Assembly (NCBI RefSeq): GCF_018223745.1
Contig: NZ_CP073653.1
Location: forward strand, 611,001-675,000
Direction: 5' to 3'
DNA from: Clostridium beijerinckii
GTDB lineage: Bacteria; Bacillota; Clostridia; Clostridiales; Clostridiaceae
DNA length: 64,000 bases
Shown: piece by piece, positions 1-9,610 of the stretch
Layout of the letters: the number at the start of each line of letters is the position of its first letter
Numbering within the stretch: position 1 is the stretch's first letter
The notes under the pieces: generated by a model
The model's database searches: none
Told to the model about the DNA's origin: nothing
Seen by the model: the letters and a program-made list of their open reading frames with translations, nothing else
Program-made: the position numbers and the translations under genes

Positions 1-240
1 GAGAAGTTTAAAGCATTTGGATGGAATGTTGTAACGATAGATGGACATTGCTTTGAAGAGATAAGTGAAGCTATAGATGATGCTAAGGCTACAAAAGGTA
101 AACCAACAATTATAATTTGTAAGACAGTTAAAGGCAAAGGCGTTTCGTTCATGGAAAATAACGTTAATTGGCATGGATCAGCACCAAATAAAGAAGAAAC
201 CGAAAAGGCATTAGCTGAATTAGAAGGAGGGGAAGAATAA
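1..240 (+). CDS. Transketolase, N-terminal subunit (3' end only)
   Basis: This open frame runs from the window edge to a TAA at 238-240 and encodes the last 79 residues of a split transketolase N-terminal (thiamine-diphosphate binding) subunit. The visible part reads like the end of that domain: a VVTIDGH strand, an [10 protein letters not shown] helix, and the [13 protein letters not shown]...WHG segment typical of transketolases. It should work with the next gene product as a two-subunit enzyme moving C2 ketol units between sugar phosphates. The stop overlaps the next start (TAATG), so the two subunits are probably translationally coupled. The start and the ThDP motif lie outside the window. 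Confidence 0.93.
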   Translation, partial: EKFKAFGWNVVTIDGHCFEEISEAIDDAKATKGKPTIIICKTVKGKGVSFMENNVNWHGSAPNKEETEKALAELEGGEE

Positions 241-1157
241 TGGGAGTAGCAACAAGAGAAGCATATGGACAAGCATTAAAGGAGTTAGCATTAGATAATA
301 ATGTTGTTGTATTAGAAGCGGATTTAGGAAAAGCAACTAAAAGTATTGAGTTTAAGAAAATTGCACCAGAAAGATATTTTGATATGGGAATATCTGAAGG
401 AGATATGATTGGGACTGCGGCAGGCCTTGCTACATGCAGAAAGATACCATTTGCGAGTACGTTTGCTATGTTTGCAGCAGGAAGAGCATTTGAGCAGATA
501 AGAAATTCAGTAGCATATCCTAAATTAAATGTTAAGATAGTGGCAACTCATGCAGGTATAACTGTTGGTGAAGATGGTGGAAGTCATCAAGCAATAGAGG
601 ACATATCTTTAATGAGAAGTATACCTAATATGGTTGTATTAAGTCCAGCAGATGTTATTGAAGCAAAAAAAGCAATATTTGCAGCGAAAGAATACAGTGG
701 GCCAGTATATATAAGATTAGGAAGAGCAGCAACTCCAGAAATACACACTGAAGATTATGAATTTAATATTGGAAAAGGTGAAGTATTAAGAAATGGTGAT
801 GATGTGGCTATAATTGCAACTGGAATAATGGTAGCAAAAGCTTTGGATGCGGCTCAAATATTAAGTGAACAAGGTATTAATGCAACGGTTGTTAATATTT
901 CAACTATAAAGCCGTTTGATAACAGTCTAATTGTTGATGTTGCAAAAAGAGTTGGTAAAATCGTAACAGTAGAAGAACATAGTATAATTGGTGGTTTAGG
1001 TTCAACTGTTGCAGAAGCTTTAATTGAAGAGTACCCAGTAAAAATAAAGAGAATTGGTATAAATGATGAGTTCGGAAGATCAGGAAATGCTGAAGTTTTA
1101 TTAGAAAAATATAATTTAACAGCAGAACATATAGTTGAAACAGTAAAATCAATTTAA
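240..1157 (+). CDS. Transketolase, C-terminal subunit
   Basis: This 305-residue protein is the pyrimidine-binding plus C-terminal half of a split transketolase. The catalytic-type Glu lies in the GISEGDMIG motif (about Glu53), followed by the AGLATCRKIPFASTFAMF strand, the HAGITVGEDGGSHQ loop and a C-terminal regulatory domain with TVEEHSIIGGLGS. Its ATG overlaps the stop of the N-terminal subunit by one base, and an AGGAGG lies within the end of that gene. It completes the non-oxidative pentose phosphate enzyme and leads into rpe, rpiB and araD on the same strand with short gaps, so one operon is likely. Split transketolases of this length are normal in clostridia. Confidence 0.95.
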   Translation: MGVATREAYGQALKELALDNNVVVLEADLGKATKSIEFKKIAPERYFDMGISEGDMIGTAAGLATCRKIPFASTFAMFAAGRAFEQIRNSVAYPKLNVKIVATHAGITVGEDGGSHQAIEDISLMRSIPNMVVLSPADVIEAKKAIFAAKEYSGPVYIRLGRAATPEIHTEDYEFNIGKGEVLRNGDDVAIIATGIMVAKALDAAQILSEQGINATVVNISTIKPFDNSLIVDVAKRVGKIVTVEEHSIIGGLGSTVAEALIEEYPVKIKRIGINDEFGRSGNAEVLLEKYNLTAEHIVETVKSI

Positions 1158-1172
1158 AGGCAGGGATATAAT

Positions 1173-1832
1173 ATGGAAGTTAAATTATCACCTTCAATAT
1201 TAGGAGCAAATTTTTTAAAACTCGAAGATACTATATTAAAACTTAAAAAACAGGGAATTAAAGAATTACACATAGATATAATGGATGGACATTTTGTACC
1301 TAATATTGCTTTTGGAATAGATCAAATTAAGATGATTAAACAAATTGCTTGTGATATAGAATTAGATGTACACCTAATGGTAACAAATCCAGAGATATTC
1401 ATTGATGCGCTAGTTGAAGCTGGTGCGAATACAATAACAATACATCAGGAATCTTCTCCACATATATATAATTTAATGTATATAATTAAGAGTTTTGGGA
1501 TAAAAGTTGGGGTAGCATTAAATCCGGCAACACCAATAAATACATTGAAACATATAAGTCATATGGTAAATAAAATATTAATAATGACTGTAGAACCAGG
1601 ATTTGGAGGACAGAGCTTCATTGAACCTATGATGGAAAAGATTCATGAAGTAAGCAATTTCATAAAAAGCGAAAATATAGAATGCGAACTTCAAGTTGAT
1701 GGAGGAATAAATTTAGAGAACATAGGTAAAGTTGTTGAAAATGGAGCAACTAATATAGTAGTTGGATCGGCAATATTTAGAGAAGAGGATATTGATTCAA
1801 CAATAAAAAGATTTAGGGAAGCAATACTTTAA
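1173..1832 (+). CDS. rpe: Ribulose-phosphate 3-epimerase
   Basis: This is a 219-residue TIM-barrel enzyme that interconverts ribulose 5-phosphate and xylulose 5-phosphate. The metal ligands are visible in order: His33 and Asp35 in HIDIMDGHFVPN, His67 in DVHLMV, and the Asp of QVDGGIN near residue 176. The MTVEPGFGGQ phosphate-binding loop is intact. It starts 15 bases after the transketolase stop with a purine-rich ribosome binding site and sits directly before rpiB. A second, more divergent member of the same family lies at 4760-5416. This copy matches the true Rpe signature better, so I assign rpe here. Confidence 0.95.
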   Translation: MEVKLSPSILGANFLKLEDTILKLKKQGIKELHIDIMDGHFVPNIAFGIDQIKMIKQIACDIELDVHLMVTNPEIFIDALVEAGANTITIHQESSPHIYNLMYIIKSFGIKVGVALNPATPINTLKHISHMVNKILIMTVEPGFGGQSFIEPMMEKIHEVSNFIKSENIECELQVDGGINLENIGKVVENGATNIVVGSAIFREEDIDSTIKRFREAIL

Positions 1833-1863
1833 CTAAGCTTATAAAGTGAAGGAGCTGAAATAC

Positions 1864-2307
1864 ATGATAGCAATAGGGGCAGACCATGGAGGATATAAAT
1901 TAAAAGAACTTATTAAGGGATATTTAGATAAAAACTCGGTAGAATATATCGATGTTGGCACATTTTCAGAAGATAGTATAGATTATCCTCAAATAGCTAT
2001 GGATGTAGCAAATAGGGTATCTATAGGAGATTGTGAAAAGGGAATACTTTGTTGTGGAACTGGTGTTGGTATGTCTATCGTAGCAAACAAAATAAAAGGT
2101 ATAAGAGCAGCATTAGTTGGAGATTGTTTTACTGCGAAAGCTACCAGAGAGCATAATGATTCTAATGTACTTTGTTTAGGTGGAAGAGTAATTGGCGAAG
2201 AATTAGCTTTAATGATAGTAGATATTTGGTTATCTACAGAGTTTATAGGTAAGCATCATGTTAATAGACTCAATCAAATAAAAGAAATAGAAGAAAAATT
2301 TAAATAA
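1864..2307 (+). CDS. rpiB: Ribose-5-phosphate isomerase B
   Basis: This 147-residue protein belongs to the RpiB/LacAB family, which interconverts ribose 5-phosphate and ribulose 5-phosphate. It opens with the strand MIAIGADHGG, which carries the sugar-phosphate ring-opening residues, and has the catalytic Cys in CCGTGVGMSIVANK. I prefer ATG 1864 over a GTG at 1846, because AAGGAG (1849-1854) sits 9 bases before the ATG and the family begins at this strand. It lies between rpe and araD, so ribose isomerisation is more likely than galactose 6-phosphate isomerisation, although allose phosphate could also be a substrate. Confidence 0.93.
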   Translation: MIAIGADHGGYKLKELIKGYLDKNSVEYIDVGTFSEDSIDYPQIAMDVANRVSIGDCEKGILCCGTGVGMSIVANKIKGIRAALVGDCFTAKATREHNDSNVLCLGGRVIGEELALMIVDIWLSTEFIGKHHVNRLNQIKEIEEKFK

Positions 2308-2333
2308 TATATTAATTAGGAGAGTGATTATTA

Positions 2334-3023
2334 ATGTTAGAAGAATTAAAGAAACAAGTTTTAAAGGCAAATTTAGAATTACCAGCAAAGAAACTTATAA
2401 CTTATACATGGGGAAATGTTAGTGGGATTGATAGAAGTACTGGATTAGTGGTAATAAAACCAAGTGGCGTTGAGTATGATAATATGACTTTAGAAGATTT
2501 AGTAGTTGTAGACTTAGAAGGAAACGTAGTTGAAGGTAGTTTAAGGCCTTCATCAGATACACCAACACATTTAGAACTATATAAAGAGTTTGATGAAATA
2601 GGTGGAATTGTTCATACACATTCAACTTGGGCTACTATATGGGCGCAAATAGGAAGAGCTATACCAGCTTGTGGAACAACACACGCAGATTATTTTTATG
2701 GAAGTATACCATGCACAAGGAAAATGACTAAGGAAGAAATAAGTAGAGCTTATGAAAAGGAAACAGGAACAGTTATAATTGAAGAAATAACAGGAAACAA
2801 TCCGTTACACTGTCCAGGTGTAGTTGTAAATGATCATGGTCCATTTGCATGGGGAAAAAATGCAGAAGAAGCTGTTCATAATGCCGTAGTCATGGAAGAA
2901 GTTGCGAAGATGGCATATTTCACTGAATTGTTGAGTCCAGACAATATTATGGACAAGATGCTTATGAATAAGCACTTTTTAAGAAAACATGGCAAAAATG
3001 CTTACTATGGACAAAGCAAGTAA
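2334..3023 (+). CDS. araD: L-ribulose-5-phosphate 4-epimerase
   Basis: This is a 229-residue class II aldolase-fold epimerase that converts L-ribulose 5-phosphate to D-xylulose 5-phosphate. Visible motifs are the phosphate loop TWGNVSG (about 26-31), SSDTPTHLE, and the zinc ligands in VHTHSTWA (His94 and His96), with a third His in NDHGPFAWG. Length and motif order match AraD rather than fuculose aldolase. It closes the pentose operon and is followed by a hairpin terminator at 3038. No arabinose isomerase or kinase is in view, so the operon upstream of the window probably supplies the ribulose phosphate. Confidence 0.92.
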   Translation: MLEELKKQVLKANLELPAKKLITYTWGNVSGIDRSTGLVVIKPSGVEYDNMTLEDLVVVDLEGNVVEGSLRPSSDTPTHLELYKEFDEIGGIVHTHSTWATIWAQIGRAIPACGTTHADYFYGSIPCTRKMTKEEISRAYEKETGTVIIEEITGNNPLHCPGVVVNDHGPFAWGKNAEEAVHNAVVMEEVAKMAYFTELLSPDNIMDKMLMNKHFLRKHGKNAYYGQSK

Positions 3024-3037
3024 CTTCCTTTAAAAGC

Positions 3038-3073
3038 AAGATAGGAGAATATGCTTATTTTCCTATCTTTTTA
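3038..3073 (+). terminator. Rho-independent terminator after araD
   Basis: A hairpin with arms AAGATAGGA (3038-3046) and TCCTATCTT (3061-3069) is followed by a T-run. It ends the pentose phosphate operon before the phosphohexomutase gene. Confidence 0.85.
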
Positions 3074-3156
3074 TCTAGGTTATAGATATATGGAATTAGA
3101 GAAGTATCCTTTTTTGCGGGGAAATTATGCATGGACAAAAATGGGGAGGGTTTATT

Positions 3157-4692
3157 ATGCTGCAAGAACTTAAAAGACTACAAAGTGGAACGGATATAAG
3201 GGGAATAGCTATAGAACATGAAGGAACTAAAAATCTTACGCCTAATTTAGTCAATAATGTCGGGTTTGGTTTTGTAGAGTGGCTTAAAAAAACTAAAGGA
3301 CTCAGTAATAAAAATATAAAAATAGCAGTTGGCATGGATTCAAGGTTATCTGGACCAGAATTGAAGAAATCATTAATAGAAGCTTTAGTTGATTCAGGTT
3401 GCAATGTTTATGATTGTGGAATATGTACGACTCCTGCAATGTTTATGACAACTATATTAGAGAATTATTCATGCGATGGAGCTGTAATGATAACAGCAAG
3501 TCATCTTCCGTATTACTATAATGGATTGAAGTTTTTTACTAAAGAAGGTGGATGCGAAAAAGAAGATATTGAAGACATAATTGAATGTTCTAACTTAGCA
3601 GAAAAGAAATGTACTACTAAAGGGCTAGTTGAAACAATCTATTTCATAGATGTTTATTCAAATATATTAGTTGATAAGATACGAAAGAATGTAAATTCAA
3701 AAACAAATTATGAGAGACCTTTAGAGGGAACCAAAATAATTGTAGATGCAGGAAACGGAGCAGGTGGTTTTTTTGCATATAAAGTTCTAGAGAAATTAGG
3801 TGCCAATGTTGAAGGAAGCCAATTTACAGAACCAGATGGAAATTTCCCTAACCATATTCCTAATCCAGAAAATGAAGAAGCTATGAATTCTATAAAAGAA
3901 GCAGTACTTAATAATAAAGCTGATTTAGGAATAATTTTTGATACAGATGTAGACAGAGCGGCTATAGTTAGTAGTGATGGAAAAGAGATAAATAAAAATG
4001 CGCTTATAGCATTAATATCTTCAATAGTGCTAGAAGAAAATCCAGATTCAATTATCGTTACGGATTCAGTAACCTCTACTGGACTTTCAGATTTTATAAC
4101 TAGTTTAGGTGGTATCCATCATAGATTTAAAAGAGGATATAAGAATGTAATAAATGAATCTAAAAGGTTAAATAAAGAAGGAAAATTAAGCTGTTTGGCA
4201 ATAGAAACATCAGGACACGCAGCTTTAAAAGAAAATTACTTTTTAGATGATGGGGCATATTTAATAGCCAAAATACTAATTAAGATGGCTAAGTTAAAAG
4301 ATGAAGGAAAAGAAATATCAAGCCTTATAGAAAATTTGAAATATCCTAAGGAAAGTATGGATATGAGAATAAACATAAAGAGGGAAGATTTTAAATCATA
4401 TGGAGAAATGATAATAGAAGGCTTGAAGAAATATGCAGATCATGTGAATGGATGGACCATTGAACCTAAAAATTATGAAGGGATAAAGATAAATTGCGAT
4501 AAAGAAAATGGAGATGGCTGGCTATTGTTAAGATTATCGCTGCACGAGCCTGTACTGCCACTAAATATAGAATCGGATTCGGAAAACTCTATTAACATAA
4601 TATTAGAAAGATTAATGCCATTTTTAAGAAAATATGAAGATTTGAACTTAGATAACTTTAGCAATATATTTGAAGTACAATTAAAAAAATAA
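3157..4692 (+). CDS. Phosphoglucomutase/phosphomannomutase family protein
   Basis: This 511-residue enzyme is of the alpha-D-phosphohexomutase family, which moves a phosphate between the 1 and 6 carbons of hexoses. The phosphoserine loop is MITASHLP with Ser115, and the metal loop is DTDVD at 262-266. A sugar-binding ETSGH segment lies near residue 350 and a C-terminal domain carries the GDGWLLLRLSLHEP phosphate-binding loop. I place the start at ATG 3157, 7 bases after GGGGAGGG. An upstream ATG at 3127 has no ribosome binding site. Substrate (glucose, mannose or glucosamine phosphate) cannot be fixed from sequence alone. It lies alone between two terminators or weak hairpins. Confidence 0.9.
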   Translation: MLQELKRLQSGTDIRGIAIEHEGTKNLTPNLVNNVGFGFVEWLKKTKGLSNKNIKIAVGMDSRLSGPELKKSLIEALVDSGCNVYDCGICTTPAMFMTTILENYSCDGAVMITASHLPYYYNGLKFFTKEGGCEKEDIEDIIECSNLAEKKCTTKGLVETIYFIDVYSNILVDKIRKNVNSKTNYERPLEGTKIIVDAGNGAGGFFAYKVLEKLGANVEGSQFTEPDGNFPNHIPNPENEEAMNSIKEAVLNNKADLGIIFDTDVDRAAIVSSDGKEINKNALIALISSIVLEENPDSIIVTDSVTSTGLSDFITSLGGIHHRFKRGYKNVINESKRLNKEGKLSCLAIETSGHAALKENYFLDDGAYLIAKILIKMAKLKDEGKEISSLIENLKYPKESMDMRINIKREDFKSYGEMIIEGLKKYADHVNGWTIEPKNYEGIKINCDKENGDGWLLLRLSLHEPVLPLNIESDSENSINIILERLMPFLRKYEDLNLDNFSNIFEVQLKK

Positions 4693-4759
4693 TAAGGGCA
4701 TTTTGGACTTGTTATTTTCTTTCATATGCCTTAAATGATTTTTGATTGGAGTGATTGTA

Positions 4760-5416
4760 TTGAAGATAGCAGCCTCAATAATGTGCGCGAATCAATTAGA
4801 ACTTCATAGTGAACTAAAAAAATTAGAAGATGCAAAGGTTGATTTATTACATTGCGATGTAATGGATGGAGTTTTTGTTAACAATTTAGCTATGGGACCT
4901 TATGTATTGGAACAAATAAAAAGTGTTACCAATATTCCTCTAGACATACACTTGGCAACTGTAGACACACTGAAATATATAGATATGTATAGCTATCTAA
5001 ATCCAGAATATATATCATTTCATATTGAAGCAAGTAAAGATGTAGAAATAGATATAAAGAAGATTAAATCAAAAGGAACAAAAGCATCAATTGCTATAAG
5101 TCCAGAAACGTCATTAGAAAGCGTAAAACCATATTTACAGGATATAGATATGATTCTTGTTATGACTGTTAATCCTGGTTTTTCAGGACAAAAGTTTAAT
5201 TATAAAGTTCTTGATAAGTTAGATGAATTAAATAAATATTTATCAACACTTAGTAATAGACCATTAATAGAAGTTGATGGATGCATAAATAAAGAGACAG
5301 TTAAGGAATTAAAACATAAACAAATAGATGTTTATGTTTTAGGTACATCTGCATTATTTAACAATAAAATAGAGGATTATAAATCTAAGATAAATGAAAT
5401 AAAAGAAATTAAATAA
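4760..5416 (+). CDS. Ribulose-phosphate 3-epimerase family protein (allulose-6-phosphate epimerase-like)
   Basis: This 218-residue protein is a second member of the Rpe TIM-barrel family. The metal ligands are kept (HCDVMDG, DIHLATVD, VDGCI), and the MTVNPGFSGQ phosphate loop is present. It differs from the rpe copy at 1173 around the substrate loop (NNLAMGP rather than PNIAFG), which fits an epimerase for another ketose phosphate such as allulose 6-phosphate. That is an inference. The likely start is TTG 4760, 8 bases after GGAG; the frame extends upstream to 4742 without a better site. A strong terminator follows at 5511. Confidence 0.85.
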   Translation: MKIAASIMCANQLELHSELKKLEDAKVDLLHCDVMDGVFVNNLAMGPYVLEQIKSVTNIPLDIHLATVDTLKYIDMYSYLNPEYISFHIEASKDVEIDIKKIKSKGTKASIAISPETSLESVKPYLQDIDMILVMTVNPGFSGQKFNYKVLDKLDELNKYLSTLSNRPLIEVDGCINKETVKELKHKQIDVYVLGTSALFNNKIEDYKSKINEIKEIK

Positions 5417-5808
5417 TAATTTTCGCCAGTATTTAAGTATAAACCAATAATCACATACAAGAATATTAAATAGTATAATCATGCTTTCACAATTTTAAAT
5501 TTTTATTAAAACTGCTACAGAGAAATTTTTGTAGCAGTCTTTTTTTCATGAAGATATTTATATATGTTGCTATAATAAATTTACAATTAGGACTATAGTA
5601 AGCTAAGCGTTAAAATAAGATTGTAATTTAGAAACTTGAGTGTAATATATATTTAGGGGGCGTAAAGAGAAAAATTTATAATAAAGAGAGATTATAATAT
5701 TTAAATTTGAAGGAATATAAAAATATTATATAGGCAAAAGTACATGTAGTAATTAAAATAATATTATGAAGATATATTGCATTACATAAGATACGGGGAG
5801 GAAATACA
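5417..5808. other. Intergenic region with terminator and probable nfo promoter
   Basis: This 390-base gap holds the terminator at 5511-5547. The rest is AT-rich with no open frame longer than a few codons that has a ribosome binding site. The promoter of the endonuclease IV gene must lie here, but I cannot choose one convincing -35/-10 pair. Confidence 0.6.
5511..5547 (+). terminator. Rho-independent terminator
   Basis: Perfect 9-bp arms, ACTGCTACA (5511-5519) and TGTAGCAGT (5530-5538), are followed by a run of seven T. It ends the transcript carrying the second epimerase. Confidence 0.9.
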
Positions 5809-6642
5809 ATGTTAAAGATAGGTTGCCATTTATCGGCTTCAAAAGGATTCAAGAATATGGGAGAAGAGGCTATTAGTATAGGCGGAAATACATTTCAATT
5901 TTTTACTAGAAATCCAAGAGGTAGTAAAGCAAAGACTATAGATGAAACAGATATAAAAGAATTTTTAAAGTTAGCAGAAGAAAATAATTTCTCTAAAATA
6001 TTAGGTCATGCACCATATACATTAAATGCTTGCTCTGCAGATGAGAACACAAGAAATTTTGCAGTAGAGATAATGAAGGATGATTTAGAAAGGATGGAGT
6101 ATATTCCTAATAATCTTTATAATTTTCATCCAGGCAGTCATGTTAAGCAAGGTGTGGAGATTGGAATTAAATATATTTCAGATATGCTAAATACAGTTCT
6201 TAAGCCGGAACAAACAACTACTGTATTGCTAGAAACAATGGCAGGAAAGGGCACAGAAATTGGACGCACATTTGATGAATTAAAAGAGATTTTAAATAAT
6301 GTAGAATTATCACATAAAGTAGGTGTTTGTCTTGATACGTGTCATGTTTATGATGCAGGGTATGATATTGTTAATAATTTAGATGAAGTAGTAGAACAAT
6401 TTGATAAGATAATTGGGTTAGATAAATTATGTGCAATACATTTAAATGATAGTATGAATCCATTTGGAAGTCATAAAGACAGGCATCAAAAAATAGGAGA
6501 AGGTTCTATTGGATTACAGGGAATTAAGAATATTATTAATCATCCAATGTTATGCAATTTACCATTTTTCCTTGAGACACCAAATGAGCTTGACGGATAT
6601 GCAAGGGAGATAGAATTATTAAAGAGTATATATCAAAATTAA
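5809..6642 (+). CDS. nfo: Endonuclease IV (AP endonuclease)
   Basis: This 277-residue TIM-barrel nuclease cleaves DNA 5' of abasic sites in base excision repair. It starts with [12 protein letters not shown], and its metal ligands appear in the usual order: His in LGHAPYTLN, His in NFHPGSH, Glu in [11 protein letters not shown], Asp and His in [13 protein letters not shown], His in AIHLNDS, DRH and the Glu of FFLETPN. Length is normal for the family. A clear GGGGAGG precedes the ATG. It is followed, with no obvious terminator, by the cyclophilin lipoprotein on the same strand. Confidence 0.96.
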   Translation: MLKIGCHLSASKGFKNMGEEAISIGGNTFQFFTRNPRGSKAKTIDETDIKEFLKLAEENNFSKILGHAPYTLNACSADENTRNFAVEIMKDDLERMEYIPNNLYNFHPGSHVKQGVEIGIKYISDMLNTVLKPEQTTTVLLETMAGKGTEIGRTFDELKEILNNVELSHKVGVCLDTCHVYDAGYDIVNNLDEVVEQFDKIIGLDKLCAIHLNDSMNPFGSHKDRHQKIGEGSIGLQGIKNIINHPMLCNLPFFLETPNELDGYAREIELLKSIYQN

Positions 6643-6815
6643 AAATATTTATTAATAAAATTATATGATGTGTATAGCGTAATTTTACTAATCAAATTGC
6701 ATAATGAATAAAAAATAGTAATATAGCAATATTACTTCTATAATAAATATTAAGTAATATAGAGAATTATGATATACTTAAGCTGTCAAAATATACATAA
6801 AAGGTGGAAAAAGTT

Positions 6816-7496
6816 ATGAGGATCACGAAGAAGAAAAGTTTTGTTTTTATAACAATTATAATGGGAATATTTTTATTGGTAGGTTGCGGAAATAAAAATG
6901 CTAGCAATGGAAAAGGGGAAGCAGATAATTCCTCTAAAACAAGTGAAAGCAATGAGGCAACTCCATCAGCAAATAGTAAGGACCTGCCAATAGCTACTAT
7001 AAAAGTAGAAGGATTCGGAGAAATTCAAGCTGAATTATATCCGGAAATTGCTCCTAATACTGTTAACAACTTTATATATTTAGCCAATAAAGGCTTTTAT
7101 AACAATTTAAAATTCCATAGAGTAATTAAAGGGTTTATGATCCAAGGAGGAGATCCTAAAGGAAATGGAACCGGTGGGCCAGATTATTCAATTGAAGGGG
7201 AATTTACTTCTAATGGTTTTGCAAACAGTTTAAAGCATACAAAAGGAGTATTATCTATGGCAAGAGCACAAGACCCTAACAGTGCAGGAAGTCAATTTTT
7301 TATAATGTCAGGAGATGCACCAAATCTTGATGGAGAATATGCTGCTTTTGGAAAAGTAATATCAGGGTTAGATATAGTAGATAAAATTCAAAATGTAGAA
7401 ACTAATTCTGCTGATGCACCTAAAAAGGATGTTGTAATTACATCAATAACTGTTGATACAAAAGGTGTTGAATACAAAGAACCGAATAAAAAGTAA
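6816..7496 (+). CDS. Peptidyl-prolyl cis-trans isomerase, cyclophilin type, lipoprotein
   Basis: This 226-residue secreted lipoprotein starts with a charged, hydrophobic signal sequence ending in the lipobox LLVGC (lipidated Cys24). A low-complexity Ser/Asn/Glu linker of about 30 residues leads to one cyclophilin domain with FHRVIKGFMIQGGDP, SMARAQDPNSAGSQFFI and AAFGKVISGLDIVD. It should catalyse proline isomerisation outside the membrane and help secreted proteins fold. ATG 6816 is chosen because AAAGGTGG (6800-6807) precedes it at a good distance. An earlier GTG lies inside that ribosome binding site. A shared terminator separates it from the convergent cstA gene. Confidence 0.93.
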   Translation: MRITKKKSFVFITIIMGIFLLVGCGNKNASNGKGEADNSSKTSESNEATPSANSKDLPIATIKVEGFGEIQAELYPEIAPNTVNNFIYLANKGFYNNLKFHRVIKGFMIQGGDPKGNGTGGPDYSIEGEFTSNGFANSLKHTKGVLSMARAQDPNSAGSQFFIMSGDAPNLDGEYAAFGKVISGLDIVDKIQNVETNSADAPKKDVVITSITVDTKGVEYKEPNKK

Positions 7497-7531
7497 ATTT
7501 AAAATGTAGCTTAGAATCTAAGAATAAATGA

Positions 7532-7581
7532 TTTAGTGGAGACTTATATGACTAATATCAATCATATAAGTCTCCACTAAA
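7532..7581. terminator. Bidirectional terminator between convergent genes
   Basis: 20-bp perfect arms at 7532-7551 and 7562-7581 surround a 10-base loop. The stem core is GTGGAGACTTATATGA, and A/T tracts flank both sides, so it can stop both the cyclophilin transcript and the leftward cstA transcript. Confidence 0.88.
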
Positions 7582-7595
7582 ATTTTATCAGGCAT

Positions 7596-9392
7596 TTATT
7601 GGATAGCTTGAGTAATGGAGTTTATTTTATCACTGGGATGCTTATTCCAATTATTTTTCCAAGATTTAATACATTCATATAGGATTATAATTAACATAGC
7701 AAGTATTATAACTGATAACACGGTTAATGTAGTCTTACCATTTGGAATATAGTTATTAAAGATATTTTCAATAGAAGCTGTTGAAGTTGTTATAGCGATA
7801 AATATCATAGGTAATATTGTTATAGGGGTATATTTCTTCTTGCCCATCTCTATAAGTACAGAAGTTCCGATTGCAAAAGCAATTGCGGCAAGAGTTTGAT
7901 TGGCGACTCCAAATAGAGGCCAAATAGTTGAAATGTTACCACTATAAAGTAAGGCTCCCCAGCTAAGTGACATTAATGCACTGAAAAATACTAGATTAAA
8001 TTTAGAATCTTTTCTAGCAAGTGGTTTGTACATTTTGCCAAAAAGATCTTGTAATAAATATCTTCCAATTCTTGTTCCTGAATCTATAGTTGTTAAAATA
8101 AATAATGCTTCAAACATTATACAGAAATGATACCAATAAGACATTAAGGTTGATGCACCAGGTAGCTTTTGGAATACATATGTCATACCAACGGCTAGAG
8201 ACACAGATCCACCAGGCCTTCCAGCAAGTTTCTCACCAACAAGTGATTCGAGCATTCCTAAATCTTTTGGGACCAAATTTAATTTATCAAAAACTTCTGG
8301 CAAAGAGTTTATGGCAAAATAGTCAGCTGTAGGCAATGAGGTAGCTGCAATCAATGCCATTAGGGAGACAAAAGCCTCAAGTAACATAGAACCATAACCT
8401 ATTGGAAGAATATCTTTTTCGCTCTTTATTAGTTTTGGAGTAGTTCCAGTGCTAATAAGTGAATGGAACCCAGATAGCGCACCACAGGCTATTGTTATGA
8501 ATAAAAACGGGAATACTTTACCGCTAACAACCGGACCACCACCATGAACGTATTGAGTTAGTGCAGGCATTTCTAAATTTGGTCTGACTATTATTATACC
8601 GATAACTAAAGCACCAATAACTCCAAGTTTCATATAAGTACTTAGATAATCACGAGGTAATAATAATAGCCATACAGGTAAAGCCGCAGCACAGAATCCA
8701 TAGATTACTAATATTACAGATAGTTGTTTAGTATCAAGAGTCAAAAAATTACCAAGAGTTGTACCTTCAATTTGTGGCCCAAAGATGACCGCAAGCATTA
8801 TTAAGGCCATACCTATTATAGTAGCCTCGCCTATTTTACCAGGTCTAATGTATTTTAAATAAATTCCTATAAAAATTGCAATTGGAATAGTAGCCCCAAC
8901 TGTAAATGTACCCCAAGGGCTATTATAAAGTGAGTTAACGACTGGCAAGCCAAGACCTGCCATTGTAATTATTAATATGAAGATAACTGAAATGGAAGTA
9001 ATAAAGCCAATTCTTTTTCCTAATGTATGTTTTGCAATTTCTGCTATGGACTCACCATTAAACCTAACTGATGAGAAAAGCATTATCATGTCATGAACTG
9101 CACCTGCAGCAACGGAACCAATCAATATCCAGAGAGCACCAGGAAGGTAACCAAACTGGGCGGCTAAAACGGGTCCGATAAGAGGCCCAGCTCCTGCAAT
9201 AGCCGCAAAGTGATGACCTAGCAGAACCCACTTATTTGTTGGAACATAATCCTTGCCATCATTGTATATTTCTGAAGGAACTTTTTTAGATTCGTCTAAA
9301 ACCAATACCTTTGCAGCAATGAAAGCGCCGTAGAATCTGTATGATAGTATTAGAATTAAAGCACCAATAATAACTAAAACAATAGAATTCAT
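7596..9392 (-). CDS. cstA: CstA family carbon starvation protein (probable pyruvate or peptide transporter)
   Basis: This 598-residue polytopic membrane protein belongs to the CstA/BtsT family. Its family segments are GHHFAAIAGAGPLIGPVLAAQFGYLPGALW split across two helices, the GAVHDM loop, SLMALIAA and the C-terminal MFEALFILTTIDSGTR stretch. Family members import pyruvate (BtsT, CstA in E. coli) or have been linked to peptide use. The gene lies divergently from a LytS/LytTR two-component pair, the same pairing as the BtsS/BtsR system that controls btsT in E. coli, which favours pyruvate uptake. The start has GGGG 7-9 bases upstream on the minus strand. It ends at a shared terminator. Confidence 0.93.
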   Translation of the reverse strand: MNSIVLVIIGALILILSYRFYGAFIAAKVLVLDESKKVPSEIYNDGKDYVPTNKWVLLGHHFAAIAGAGPLIGPVLAAQFGYLPGALWILIGSVAAGAVHDMIMLFSSVRFNGESIAEIAKHTLGKRIGFITSISVIFILIITMAGLGLPVVNSLYNSPWGTFTVGATIPIAIFIGIYLKYIRPGKIGEATIIGMALIMLAVIFGPQIEGTTLGNFLTLDTKQLSVILVIYGFCAAALPVWLLLLPRDYLSTYMKLGVIGALVIGIIIVRPNLEMPALTQYVHGGGPVVSGKVFPFLFITIACGALSGFHSLISTGTTPKLIKSEKDILPIGYGSMLLEAFVSLMALIAATSLPTADYFAINSLPEVFDKLNLVPKDLGMLESLVGEKLAGRPGGSVSLAVGMTYVFQKLPGASTLMSYWYHFCIMFEALFILTTIDSGTRIGRYLLQDLFGKMYKPLARKDSKFNLVFFSALMSLSWGALLYSGNISTIWPLFGVANQTLAAIAFAIGTSVLIEMGKKKYTPITILPMIFIAITTSTASIENIFNNYIPNGKTTLTVLSVIILAMLIIILYECIKSWKNNWNKHPSDKINSITQAIQ

Positions 9393-9550
9393 ATCTACAT
9401 CCCCTTTGTGTAAATGTTTTCTTACATATATAATCTAACATCAGAAATAAATAGTGACTATATTTTGTATGTGAAATGCTATATTTAGTGGATGAATTAA
9501 CAAAATATTGAGGCGGTTTGCAGTAAGTTTTTATATAAAGGAAGTAAAAA

Positions 9551-9578
9551 TTGAGATTTTATTACATAGTAGTATAAT
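9551..9578 (+). promoter_or_regulatory. Probable sigma-A promoter of the lytS-like gene
   Basis: TTGAGA (9551-9556), a 16-base spacer and TATAAT (9573-9578) lie about 32 bases before the start codon. The match is good but not experimentally supported. Confidence 0.6.
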
Positions 9579-9610
9579 TTATGTATATAGGGTAAAAGGG
9601 AGGTGATAGT

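Noticed and set aside
4700..4735. Hairpin after the phosphohexomutase gene
   Set aside because: AAGGGCAT/ATGCCTT pairs only with a bulge and has no T-run.
6717..6740. Small AT-rich inverted repeat between nfo and the cyclophilin gene
   Set aside because: AGTAATAT/ATATTACT is short, has no T-run and can arise by chance in this AT-rich sequence.
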